Origin: Chitinimonas sp036961565
GTDB taxonomy: Bacteria; Pseudomonadota; Gammaproteobacteria; Burkholderiales; Chitinimonadaceae
Direction of reading: 5' to 3'
Assembly (NCBI RefSeq): GCF_036961565.1
Contig: NZ_JBAMDD010000001.1
Span: forward strand, 62,001-126,000
DNA: 64,000 bases
In this document: in pieces, positions 26,272 to 34,690 of the stretch
Layout: every line of letters starts with the position of its first letter
Position numbering within the stretch: position 1 is the first letter of the stretch
Made by a program: the position numbers and the translations under genes
The notes under the pieces: generated by a model
What the model saw: the letters and a program-made list of their open reading frames with translations, nothing else
What the model was told of the DNA's origin: nothing
The model's database searches: none

Positions 26272-26760
26272 ATGAAATCTACGTTATTTGCTGCGCTATG
26301 CATGCTGACAGCTGGCCTGTGCCAGGCGAGCGATGAAAAGATCGGTGACCAGGTGGTCTATGTCAATGATCAGGATAAGGCGATGAATGCCGCCATAGCT
26401 AAAGCCCAGGCGACGCTGGATACCTTTCTGAAGGTGGCGGAGAGCAAGCCCAGCGGTACTTTGGGCTACAAATTGAAGGTCCGGTTTGAAGACAAGAACG
26501 GCGCCGAGCATATCTGGGTGACACCGTTCAAAAGGGAAAAGACAGGCTTTGTGGGTGTCGTGGCCAACGATCCCGAAGTTGTGGAGACGGTAGAGGCGGG
26601 TAAGTCCTACCCCTTCAGCCGGGCGCAGATCAGTGATTGGGGCTATGTGAAGGACGGCAAGCAGGTGGGTAGCTTTACCGTTTGTGTCATATTCAAGTCC
26701 ATGCCTGCAGATCAGGTCAAGCGCTACAAGGATGACTACGGCTTTGAGTGCAAAGACTGA
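26272..26760 (+). CDS. Secreted DUF2314 protein (YegJ-like)
   Basis: A 162-residue protein with a signal peptide (residues 1-19, ending QAS). The mature part matches the DUF2314 plan: AMNAAIAKAQATLDTF, WVTPFKREKTGFVGVVANDP, and ISDWGYVKDGKQVGSFT. Family members have no established function; some occur in immunity or stress settings. A good GAGGAAG ribosome site precedes the ATG. It stands alone between two terminators. Confidence 0.8.
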   Translation: MKSTLFAALCMLTAGLCQASDEKIGDQVVYVNDQDKAMNAAIAKAQATLDTFLKVAESKPSGTLGYKLKVRFEDKNGAEHIWVTPFKREKTGFVGVVANDPEVVETVEAGKSYPFSRAQISDWGYVKDGKQVGSFTVCVIFKSMPADQVKRYKDDYGFECKD

Positions 26761-26881
26761 TTGGCCGTACCTAAGTCGTTAGGGGGCGGTACCGGGAGCC
26801 TATATGTCTGGTGTTCCGTCGGCTGCTGGGTGACGGTGCTGCGGTAAACAGGCCTAGGTCAGCTGGTATATCGTCACACAA

Positions 26882-26914
26882 AACAACAAGGGCGCCATGT
26901 GCGCCCTTGTTGTT
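26882..26914 (-). terminator. Terminator of rne, bidirectional
   Basis: A perfect 14-bp stem (26882-26895 with 26901-26914) with a five-base loop lies 24 bases past the rne stop. On the minus strand it is followed by TTTTGTG, on the plus strand by TTGTTG-type sequence at the stem edge, so it can serve both the DUF2314 gene and rne. Confidence 0.85.
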
Positions 26915-26937
26915 GCTACTGCGAGGGGGAAACAGCC

Positions 26938-29900
26938 TTATTCGGGCTTGGTTTCCACGGCCTTGGTTTCGACCATGACCAACTCTTCCTGCACCGGTGC
27001 GGTGGACTGCGTCGGCTTCACTTCGCTACGGCGGCGGCGTGTCGGTGCTGCAATCTGCGGCAGTTCCGGCAGGGGCTCGAAGGCCTTGGTGGCTACCTGC
27101 ACCAGGCCGACGTCTTCGGGCCGACCGATTTCCGGCAGTTGCGGGGCAACAGGCTTGGGCGCCTCTACCGCGACGGCTTCTACAACCGCTGCAACGGCGG
27201 GGGCGGGTGCTGCTACGGCTTCCACTGTGGCGGGCTCTGCCACTGGCGCTACGGCTGCTGCAACTTCGGCGGAGGGCGTGGCCACTGCCGGTGCTGCTTC
27301 AACGGCGGCTACTGCGGGCGCGGCGTCCACTGCGGCGGCCGCTGCGACGGCTTCTACCGGCGCAGGGGTGGCCTTGGCTTCGGCAACCTGGGTAGCGGCT
27401 TCGCCCTTGCTTTCCCACCAGGCGCCTTGTGCCGGTGCGGCGGTAGTTGCTGCGGCGGGTGCGGCTTCAACCGGTGCGGGTGCAGCCGGTGCGGCCTCTT
27501 GGGCGACTACAGGCGCAGCCACTTCGTTCTGGCTGGTTTCTGCGGCTACCGGTTCGGCTGCTTCATCGCTGCCGTTCTCGCTGCCTTCGCCTTGGTTCTG
27601 GTTGCTATCGCCACCGCGTTCACCACGGCCACCACGACGGCCACGACGACGACGGCCGCGGCCTTCGCTACCTTCAGCACCTTCGGGTTGTTGGCCGTCT
27701 ACCGGCAGCAGTTCCTGCTGCGTTGGCTCCTCGCCCTCGGCCTGTTGTGGCTTGGGTTCGGCCTGCGGACGGGGTTGACGCGGTTCGCGCTCGGCGCGGG
27801 CCTCATTCGCTTCGCGCGGTTCACGCTGCTCGCGCGGCTGGCGGGGCTCGCGTGGCTGACGCGGTTCGCGGGCTTCGCGTGGCTCGCGCTCTGCACGGGC
27901 TTCGCTGCCTTCACGTGGTTCACGCTGCTCACGCTGTTCGCGGGGCTGACGTGGCTCGCGCTGCTCGCGGCCTTCGCCTTGCGGCCGTTCGTTGCGGTTC
28001 TCGCGTTCGCCACGGCCTTCGCCCTGGTTGCGGCCTTCATTGCGCTCGCCACGTTCGCGACGCGGCTGGCGTGGCTGCTCGTCTTCTTCGATGCGGGGCT
28101 TGTTGCCGCCACGGCGCTCTTCGCTGTTGTTGCCACGACGACCGTCGTTGTTGCGCGGCTGTTCGCTGCGTTGCTGCTCGCTGCGCTCGCCACGGCGGCC
28201 TTCGCCACGGCGGTTGCCACGATCACGGCCGCCCTTGTTGGCGGGCACGGGCTGCTTCACTTCTTCGACTTCGGGGCCCTTGAAGAAACGGACTATGCGT
28301 TCGAAGAAAGACGGCTTGGCCTCGACCGGTGCTGGCTTCTCGACAGCGATAGGGGCCGGCTGCGACGGGGTGATGGCCTTGACGGCGGCTTCCTGGCGCG
28401 GCTTGGCGGGCTCGTCGTTCTTGCCCTTGCCGTGGCTGTGTTCTTCCTCGGCGGGCGATTCCATCATCTTGTACGACGGCAGGACTTCCTCGATATGGTT
28501 GAGGTCGTCGTGGCGCAGACGGGTGACGGTGTAATTGGGGGTTTCCAGGTGGATGTTGGGGATCAACACCACGCCGACCTTGAGGCGCGACTCGATGGAG
28601 AAGATGTCGGCGCGCTTTTCGTTCAGCAGGAAGGTGGCGACATCGACAGGCACCTGGGCGTGGATGGCGCCGGTGTTCTCCTTCATGGCCTCTTCCTGAA
28701 TGATGCGCAGGATGTGCAGGGCCGAGGATTCGATACCACGGATAAAGCCGGTGCCATGGCAACGCGGGCAGGGCTGGTGGGCGGTTTCGCCCAGGCTGGG
28801 CTGCAGGCGCTGGCGGCTCAGTTCCATCAGGCCGAAGCGCGAGATCTTGCCGGTCTGCACACGGGCACGGTCATGGCGCAGGGCATCGCGCAGGCGGTTT
28901 TCCACCTCGCGCTGGTTGCCGGCCTTTTCCATGTCGATGAAGTCGACCACGATCAGGCCGCCCAGGTCGCGCAGGCGCAACTGGCGGGCGATTTCGTCGG
29001 CGGCTTCCAGGTTGGTGCGGGTGGCGGTCTCTTCGATATCACCGCCCTTGGTGGCGCGGGCCGAGTTCACGTCCACCGATACCAGTGCTTCGGTATGGTC
29101 GATCACGATGGCGCCGCCGGAGGGCAGGGCCACTTCGCGCGAGAACGCGGTTTCGATCTGGTGTTCGATCTGGAAGCGCGAGAACAGCGGAACGTCGTCC
29201 TTGTACATCTTCACGCGGTTCACAAAGCCGGGCATCACATGGCTCATGAACTGCTGTGCCTGATTGAACACGAATTCGGTGTCGATCAGGATTTCGCCGA
29301 TGTCGGGCTGGTAGTAATCGCGTATGGCGCGGATCACCAGGCTGCCTTCTTCGTAGATCAGGAAGGGAGCGGGATTGTCGCGCTTGAGGTGCTTGCCCTC
29401 GGGCGAGGTGGGGGTGGGGACGTACTTGGTAATGGTCTTGCCAGGGCGCTCGGGATCGGCGGCCTGCAGCTCGAAGCTGGGGGTGGCGGCCGAATCGATG
29501 GCTTTCCACAGCTTGAGCAGGTAGTTCAAGTCCCATTGCAGCTCTTCGGCGGTACGGCCTATGCCGGCGGTACGGGCGATGATGGACATGCCGGTGGGCA
29601 CATCGAGCTGGTCCATGGTGGCACGCAGTTCCTGGCGCTCTTCACCCTCGATACGGCGCGATACGCCACCGCCACGAGGATTGTTGGGCATCAGCACCAG
29701 ATAGCGGCCGGCCAGCGAGATAAAGGTGGTGAGGGCAGCGCCCTTGTTGCCGCGTTCGTCCTTTTCAACCTGGACGATCAGTTCCATGCCTTCCTTGAGT
29801 GCGTCCTGGATGCGCGAACGGCCGTCGGCGCCTTCCTTGAAATAGGAGCGGGCAACTTCCTTGAAGGGGAGGAAACCGTGGCGGTCGGTGCCGTAATCGA

Positions 29901-30072
29901 CAAAGCAGGCTTCGAGCGAGGGCTCGATGCGGGTGATGACGGCCTTGTAGATATTGCTTTTGCGTTGTTCCTTGCCGACGGTTTCGATATCCAGATCAAT
30001 CAGCTTCTGGCCGTCGACGATGGCAACACGAAGCTCTTCAGCTTGTGTCGCATTGAACAGCATGCGTTTCAT
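26938..30072 (-). CDS. rne: Ribonuclease E
   Basis: A 1044-residue endoribonuclease and degradosome scaffold. The catalytic half (1 to about 510) has an S1 domain near residues 36-120, the metal-binding aspartates in SVDVNSA and VVDFIDM, and the zinc-link CPRCHGTG that holds the tetramer. The C-terminal half is disordered: an Arg/Glu/Pro/Gln-rich tract of REPRQPREQR-like repeats (about residues 690-780, RNA binding) and an Ala/Pro/Val/Glu-rich tail. The start at 30072 (MKRMLFNATQ) is family-typical; the frame is open 39 bases further up. The gene is divergent from rluC, as in most proteobacteria. Confidence 0.97.
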   Translation of the reverse strand: MKRMLFNATQAEELRVAIVDGQKLIDLDIETVGKEQRKSNIYKAVITRIEPSLEACFVDYGTDRHGFLPFKEVARSYFKEGADGRSRIQDALKEGMELIVQVEKDERGNKGAALTTFISLAGRYLVLMPNNPRGGGVSRRIEGEERQELRATMDQLDVPTGMSIIARTAGIGRTAEELQWDLNYLLKLWKAIDSAATPSFELQAADPERPGKTITKYVPTPTSPEGKHLKRDNPAPFLIYEEGSLVIRAIRDYYQPDIGEILIDTEFVFNQAQQFMSHVMPGFVNRVKMYKDDVPLFSRFQIEHQIETAFSREVALPSGGAIVIDHTEALVSVDVNSARATKGGDIEETATRTNLEAADEIARQLRLRDLGGLIVVDFIDMEKAGNQREVENRLRDALRHDRARVQTGKISRFGLMELSRQRLQPSLGETAHQPCPRCHGTGFIRGIESSALHILRIIQEEAMKENTGAIHAQVPVDVATFLLNEKRADIFSIESRLKVGVVLIPNIHLETPNYTVTRLRHDDLNHIEEVLPSYKMMESPAEEEHSHGKGKNDEPAKPRQEAAVKAITPSQPAPIAVEKPAPVEAKPSFFERIVRFFKGPEVEEVKQPVPANKGGRDRGNRRGEGRRGERSEQQRSEQPRNNDGRRGNNSEERRGGNKPRIEEDEQPRQPRRERGERNEGRNQGEGRGERENRNERPQGEGREQREPRQPREQREQREPREGSEARAEREPREAREPRQPREPRQPREQREPREANEARAEREPRQPRPQAEPKPQQAEGEEPTQQELLPVDGQQPEGAEGSEGRGRRRRGRRGGRGERGGDSNQNQGEGSENGSDEAAEPVAAETSQNEVAAPVVAQEAAPAAPAPVEAAPAAATTAAPAQGAWWESKGEAATQVAEAKATPAPVEAVAAAAAVDAAPAVAAVEAAPAVATPSAEVAAAVAPVAEPATVEAVAAPAPAVAAVVEAVAVEAPKPVAPQLPEIGRPEDVGLVQVATKAFEPLPELPQIAAPTRRRRSEVKPTQSTAPVQEELVMVETKAVETKPE

Positions 30073-30637
30073 GTTTCGTTCTCCCGCCGCCGGACAGGCA
30101 GGGGCGAACACACCGACGGCGGTTGGCCGTCGAGGGAAGACTCAGGCAGAGAGGCGTTGCAAATGGTTTAGCAAGGCGTAGGTCCCCAAGGTTCCATACT
30201 ATCGTCGCGGCCGAGAGGTCGTTGCCGCGCACGGGTGTGTCCTAGTATTGCCGACTGATAGCCCTGGTTTATGGGGGCATCAGCCTGCTGATGTCCGGTC
30301 GTGCGTTTTGTCACTTTGTGCCGTCGTTGCTTTGCGGTGAACGACGTTAACCGCACCGGCATTGGCCTTGTCCGAGTTTCCCTGGTTTGGCGCACCTAAG
30401 CGCTCACGTCTGCCTTGCGCACGTGGTGCCTGGCGGGTAGCCGGCACGGCAAGAGAGAAAAAGACGTAGGGGAAAGAGCGGGAAAGGCCGCGCGAGCCGG
30501 TCGCGCGTGAGATAATCCGTTCCTTTGAAGACCGCAGCGGCCATTTTGGCCCGGTGCGGTAGAACAGACGGTCTGCCGCCGGTGGTTCCGGCAAGGCCGG
30601 CCTAAGCGGATGGCAAGACCGCCAGAGTATATGTCAG
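30073..30637. promoter_or_regulatory. 565-bp rne/rluC divergent region with long rne leader
   Basis: No gene is evident. The space on the rne side is far longer than a promoter needs. E. coli rne has a leader of about 360 nt whose hairpins are bound by RNase E for feedback control; a similar leader is inferred here from the position and length alone. Short open frames here are weak and overlap on both strands. Confidence 0.45.
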
Positions 30638-31582
30638 ATGGACACCCCTAGCAAAGTTTCGTACCTCGTGGTCGGCAGCGAAGAAGCCGGCCAACGTTTG
30701 GATAACTATTTGATGAAGCACCTCAAGGGTGCGCCGAAGTCGCTGATCTACCGGATCGTGCGCTCGGGAGAGGTGCGGGTGAACAAGGGCCGGGCCGACG
30801 TCACCTATCGCACGGTGGAAGGCGACCAGATACGCATACCGCCCATCCGCCTGGCGGAGCCCAATGCCAAGCCCAGCCAGGCAGCCGCAGCACGCGGGCC
30901 GGCACTGCCCATACTGTATGAGGACGAGGCGCTGCTGGTGATAGACAAGCCGGCCGGCGTGGCGGTGCACGGCGGCAGTGGCGTGAGCTTTGGGGTGATA
31001 GAACAATTGCGTGCACTGCGGCCCCAAGCCAAGTTCCTGGAGCTGGTGCACCGGTTGGACCGCGAAACCTCCGGCATATTGCTGGTGGCCAAGAAGCGGG
31101 CGGCGCTGGTGGCCATGCACGAGATGTTGCGTAATGACCGGGGCATGGACAAACGCTATCTGGCGCTGGTGAAGGGGGTGTTCCCCGACGCACGGCGGCA
31201 TGTGCGTTTCAAGCTGCAGAAATATGTCACGGCAGACGGCGAGCGCCGGGTGAGCGTGACCCCGGACGGCCAGGACTCCCACACGGTATTCAACCGCAAG
31301 GCTGCCTTTGCCGACGCCACCTTGCTGGAGTGCGAACTGAAGACCGGCCGTACCCATCAGATACGGGTGCACTGTGCGCAATCGGGCTTTCCTATCCTGG
31401 GCGATGACAAGTACGGCGATTTTGCGCTGAACAAGGCGCTGCCACGGCAAGGGCTCAAGCGCATGTTCCTGCATGCCTGGCGGTTGACGCTGAACCACCC
31501 CATCAGCGGCGAGCCGCTCAAGCTGGAGGCGCCACTGCCCTTGGAACTGCAAACCTATATGAACAGCCTGGAATCGCTTTGA
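30638..31582 (+). CDS. rluC: 23S rRNA pseudouridine synthase RluC
   Basis: A 314-residue enzyme that isomerises uridines 955, 2504 and 2580 of 23S rRNA. An S4 RNA-binding domain occupies residues 15-75 (LIYRIVRSGEVRVNKGR). The catalytic domain has HRLDRETSG with the essential aspartate, and the late motif KTGRTHQIRVH. It is transcribed away from rne, and its TGA overlaps the ATG of the HAD gene by one base. Confidence 0.95.
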   Translation: MDTPSKVSYLVVGSEEAGQRLDNYLMKHLKGAPKSLIYRIVRSGEVRVNKGRADVTYRTVEGDQIRIPPIRLAEPNAKPSQAAAARGPALPILYEDEALLVIDKPAGVAVHGGSGVSFGVIEQLRALRPQAKFLELVHRLDRETSGILLVAKKRAALVAMHEMLRNDRGMDKRYLALVKGVFPDARRHVRFKLQKYVTADGERRVSVTPDGQDSHTVFNRKAAFADATLLECELKTGRTHQIRVHCAQSGFPILGDDKYGDFALNKALPRQGLKRMFLHAWRLTLNHPISGEPLKLEAPLPLELQTYMNSLESL

Positions 31583-32238
31583 TGGCCGACCGCTTTGATC
31601 TATTGATATTCGATTGGGACGGCACCCTGGCCGATTCCACTGCCCTGATTACCCGTTCCATCCAGCTGGCGTTTGCCGACGTCGGCCTGGCCGTACCCAG
31701 CCGGCAGCAGGCCAGCTACGTGATAGGCTATGGCCTGAATGAAGCCATGCGCTTTTTGGCCCCCGAGGCCACGGCCACCCAGGTGGCACAGATCGTGGAT
31801 GCTTACAAGACCCACTACCTGGCCCGCGACGGCGAGATTGCCTTGTTCGATGGCGTGGCCGAGGCGCTGGCGCACTACCGCTTGGCGGGTTACCAGATGG
31901 CCGTGGCCACCGGTAAATCGCGCCGTGGCCTGGATCGGGTGCTGGAGCAGACGGGTATGGGGGCATTTTTCGAGACCACCCGTTGTGCTGACGAGTGCCA
32001 TTCCAAGCCGCACCCGCAGATGCTGGAGGAGATTACCGAACTGTTGGGTGTCGCGCCCCAGCGCAGCGTGATGATAGGTGACACCACGCATGACCTGCAG
32101 ATGGCGCTGAATGCGGGCACACCTGCACTGGGTGTGGCCTATGGCGCGCACCCCAAGGCCGATCTGGCCGCGATGCAGCCGCTGGGCTTGTTTGACACCT
32201 TCGCTGAACTGGATGGGTGGTTGCGTGAGCATGGCTGA
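31582..32238 (+). CDS. HAD-superfamily phosphatase (Gph-like)
   Basis: A 218-residue HAD subfamily IA phosphatase. Motif I is FDWDGTLADS (nucleophile and acid/base aspartates at residues 10 and 12), motif II is ATGKS, and motifs III/IV are SKPHP and MIGDTTHD. A helical cap lies between motifs I and II. ATG 31582 overlaps the rluC stop (TGATG), which decides the start over TTG 31579. Phosphoglycolate phosphatase or a nucleotide phosphatase are the likely activities. Confidence 0.9.
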   Translation: MADRFDLLIFDWDGTLADSTALITRSIQLAFADVGLAVPSRQQASYVIGYGLNEAMRFLAPEATATQVAQIVDAYKTHYLARDGEIALFDGVAEALAHYRLAGYQMAVATGKSRRGLDRVLEQTGMGAFFETTRCADECHSKPHPQMLEEITELLGVAPQRSVMIGDTTHDLQMALNAGTPALGVAYGAHPKADLAAMQPLGLFDTFAELDGWLREHG

Positions 32239-32614
32239 TTACGCTGGGCGCAAGTGGCGTATCTGCGCCAGCGAAGAACTGCCCGACAGCGGCTTGGGCA
32301 AGCGCTTTCAGGCTGAGTGGGCTGGCGTGCCGGCACCGGGCTTTGTGGTGCGCTGGCATGGCAAGGTACAGGGCTACCTGAACGCCTGCGCCCACATACC
32401 GGTAGAGCTGGATTTCAATGAAGGCGACTTCTTTGACCTGAGCCGTTCGTATTTGATCTGCGCTACCCACGGCGCATACTATAGGCCCGATACCGGGCTA
32501 TGCCTGGGAGGGCCGTGCAAGGGTGCGCGGCTGACCAAGCTGGTGCTGGTGGAGGAAGGCGGCGAGGTGTTCTTTTTGCCGGATGCCCGACCTGAACAGG
32601 ATGGCTGGCGCTGA
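32231..32614 (+). CDS. Rieske [2Fe-2S] protein
   Basis: A 127-residue soluble protein with one Rieske centre: CAH and, 18 residues after the His, CATH, together the CxH...CxxH set that holds a 2Fe-2S cluster, followed by GAYYRPDTG. There is no membrane anchor or oxygenase partner. The start at 32231 overlaps the HAD gene by eight bases. The order rluC-HAD-Rieske-S49 peptidase is common in betaproteobacteria, where the role of the Rieske protein is not known. Confidence 0.9.
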   Translation: MADYAGRKWRICASEELPDSGLGKRFQAEWAGVPAPGFVVRWHGKVQGYLNACAHIPVELDFNEGDFFDLSRSYLICATHGAYYRPDTGLCLGGPCKGARLTKLVLVEEGGEVFFLPDARPEQDGWR

Positions 32615-32685
32615 GCCACCGTCCCATGATGATTGAATGGCCGGATGGCAAGCGCTGTCTGGTGTGATAGGTAATAGAGGAAACT

Positions 32686-33633
32686 ATGAGCGAGCAAGAA
32701 AACCCGAACTGGGAACGTCAGGTGCTGGAGCGTCTGGTCATGACGACGCTGAAGGAACAGCGCAAGAGCCGTAACTGGAGCATCTTCTTCAAGTTTGCCG
32801 GCTTTGCCTGGCTGTTCCTGGTGCTGGCCATCATCGTGACTTGGCGTCATGGCGAAGCCCCTGAAGGCACCACTACCGGCCCGCATACCGCACTGGTTGA
32901 CCTGACCGGCGTGATCGCAGCGGGCGAGGGCGCCAATGCTGACACCATCAACGAAGGTTTGCGCAATGCCTTCAAGGACAAGAATACCAAGGGCGTGATA
33001 CTGCGTATCAATAGCCCCGGCGGCAGCCCGGTGCAGGCAGGCCAGATCAACGATGAAATCAAGCGCCAGCGCAAGCTGCACCCCAATACACCGCTGTATG
33101 TGGTGGTGGACGATATCTGCGCCTCGGGTGGTTACTATGTGGCGGTGGCCGGCGACAAGATCTATGTCGACAAGGCCAGCCTGGTGGGCTCGATCGGCGT
33201 GCTGATGGATGGCTTTGGCTTTACCGGTGCCATGGAGAAGCTGGGCGTGGAGCGCCGGCTGCTGACGGCGGGCGATAACAAGGGCTTCCTGGATCCGTTC
33301 TCGCCGCAATCGGCTACGCAAACCGAGTACGCCAAGCAGATGCTGGGTGAAATCCACCAGCAGTTCATCGACGTGGTGCGTACCGGTCGTGGCAAGCGCC
33401 TGAAAGAGACGCCTGACATGTTCTCCGGCCTGGTGTGGAGCGGCGAGAAGAGCGTGGCCCTGGGCCTGGCCGATGGCTACGGCAATGCCGAAAGCGTGGC
33501 GCGTGACGTGGTCAAAGCCGAGGAGATCGTCGACTTCACCCCGCGCGAGGATTGGGCGCAACGCTTTGCCCGTTCCATCGGCGCTTCTGCCGGCGCCCAG
33601 TTGGGCAGCTTTATGGAACTCAAGCTAAAGTAA
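32686..33633 (+). CDS. sppA: S49 signal-peptide peptidase, SppA-like
   Basis: A 315-residue inner-membrane peptidase with one helix (about residues 33-52) and a periplasmic S49 domain. RINSPGGSPV, the nucleophile motif ICASGGYYVA and the lysine region VDKASLVGSIGV are all visible. It is the short one-domain form that works as an oligomer. It degrades signal-peptide remnants after secretion. GAGGA five bases upstream supports the start. Confidence 0.93.
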   Translation: MSEQENPNWERQVLERLVMTTLKEQRKSRNWSIFFKFAGFAWLFLVLAIIVTWRHGEAPEGTTTGPHTALVDLTGVIAAGEGANADTINEGLRNAFKDKNTKGVILRINSPGGSPVQAGQINDEIKRQRKLHPNTPLYVVVDDICASGGYYVAVAGDKIYVDKASLVGSIGVLMDGFGFTGAMEKLGVERRLLTAGDNKGFLDPFSPQSATQTEYAKQMLGEIHQQFIDVVRTGRGKRLKETPDMFSGLVWSGEKSVALGLADGYGNAESVARDVVKAEEIVDFTPREDWAQRFARSIGASAGAQLGSFMELKLK

Positions 33634-33677
33634 GACTGACCGATATCTATCCGGTGTACGGTTGATCGGTTCAAGGC

Positions 33678-33699
33678 ACGGCCCGGCAGTCCGGGCCGT
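33678..33699 (+). terminator. Hairpin between sppA and motD
   Basis: A perfect 9-bp G+C-rich stem (ACGGCCCGG with CCGGGCCGT) closes a CAGT loop, but only TTGCTGT follows, so it is at best a weak or rho-assisted terminator. Confidence 0.5.
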
Positions 33700-33722
33700 T
33701 GCTGTCTCCAGGGATGAAAACA

Positions 33723-34511
33723 ATGGCGCGCAAGCGTAAGCACGAGGACCACGACAACCACGAGCGCTGGCTGGTGTCGTACGCCGACTTCATTACCCTG
33801 TTGTTTGCCTTCTTTGTGGTGATGTACGCCATCTCGCAGGTCAACGAGGGCAAGTACAAGGTCTTGTCCGATTCGCTGACCGTGGCCTTCAGCAAGCCCG
33901 ATACCTCCAGCAATGCGCTGCTGAAAAGCGACCCCAATGGCAATAACCAGAATGTGATCGCCCTGCCATTCAAGGAGCGGCGCGAGGCGCAGAAGCTGCT
34001 GCAGGAACAGGCCGAGAAGGCGGCGGCCATGAAGGAAATACAGTCTGAGCTGAAGGAGGCGCTGGCCCCCATGATTGATGATGGCCAGATACGCATCAGC
34101 GAGAACAAGCGCGGGGTGGCCATTGATGTGAACGCCAACCTGCTGTTTCCAGTGGGCTCGGCCACGCTGGAGACCACGGCCAGTGGCTCGCTACGGACCA
34201 TTGCGCAGAAGCTGGCCCAGGGCAAGAACCTGATCCAGATCGAAGGCCATACCGATAACGTCCCCATTGCCTCGCCGCAGTTTCCCTCCAACTGGGAGCT
34301 GTCTGCAGCACGCGCCGGTACGGTTGTGCGCCTGTTCGAGGCCAGTGGCGTCGCCGCATCGCGCTTGGTGGCTCTGGGTTTTGGCGAGAACCGCCCGGTG
34401 GAACCCAATGAGAACGCTGCCGGGCGCTCGCGCAACCGGCGGGTGACCATACAGATACTGACCGACACCAGCGAACAGCCGGCAACCCTGCAGAGCGCGC
34501 CTACTGCCTGA
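33723..34511 (+). CDS. motD: Flagellar stator protein MotD (MotB family)
   Basis: A 262-residue MotB-type protein. A single helix (about 23-38) follows ERWLVSYADFITLLF, in which Asp22 is the proton-carrying residue. The C-terminal OmpA-like peptidoglycan-binding domain includes IEGHTDNVPI, NWELSAARA and NRRVTIQI. The KHEDHDNHERW start is typical of MotD rather than MotB. The start at 33723 has AGGGA eight bases upstream; ATG 33714 is a weaker alternative. The partner MotC, normally immediately upstream, is absent; sppA occupies that place. Confidence 0.9.
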   Translation: MARKRKHEDHDNHERWLVSYADFITLLFAFFVVMYAISQVNEGKYKVLSDSLTVAFSKPDTSSNALLKSDPNGNNQNVIALPFKERREAQKLLQEQAEKAAAMKEIQSELKEALAPMIDDGQIRISENKRGVAIDVNANLLFPVGSATLETTASGSLRTIAQKLAQGKNLIQIEGHTDNVPIASPQFPSNWELSAARAGTVVRLFEASGVAASRLVALGFGENRPVEPNENAAGRSRNRRVTIQILTDTSEQPATLQSAPTA

Positions 34512-34617
34512 TGGTGCCTGCGGGGCGGCTTGCTTATGCCTCAATACGGCGTCGCTCGCCTGGATACGGAGTTGGCTGGCATCACGATAGGCATCTTGCA
34601 CGAATGCAGCAAGCCGC

Positions 34618-34647
34618 AAAAAAACCGCCATAGCTGGCGGTTTTTTT
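34618..34647. terminator. Bidirectional terminator between motD and argS
   Basis: A 13-bp perfect stem (seven A:T pairs plus CCGCCA/TGGCGG) with a TAGC loop provides a seven-T tract on both strands. It separates convergent motD and argS. Confidence 0.95.
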
Positions 34648-34690
34648 GTTGCGCGAGGGTTGTCCGCAATCGGGTACGGCCCGGTACGCC

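Noticed and set aside
26899..30171. A 1,090-codon open frame on the plus strand opposite the whole rne gene.
   Set aside because: It is Gly/Cys/Ala/Phe-rich low-complexity sequence mirroring rne codon bias and tail repeats. The leftward frame encodes unmistakable RNase E, so this is a shadow.
31579..31581. TTG as start of the HAD gene.
   Set aside because: The ATG one codon later overlaps the rluC stop in a TGATG coupling and needs no unusual start.
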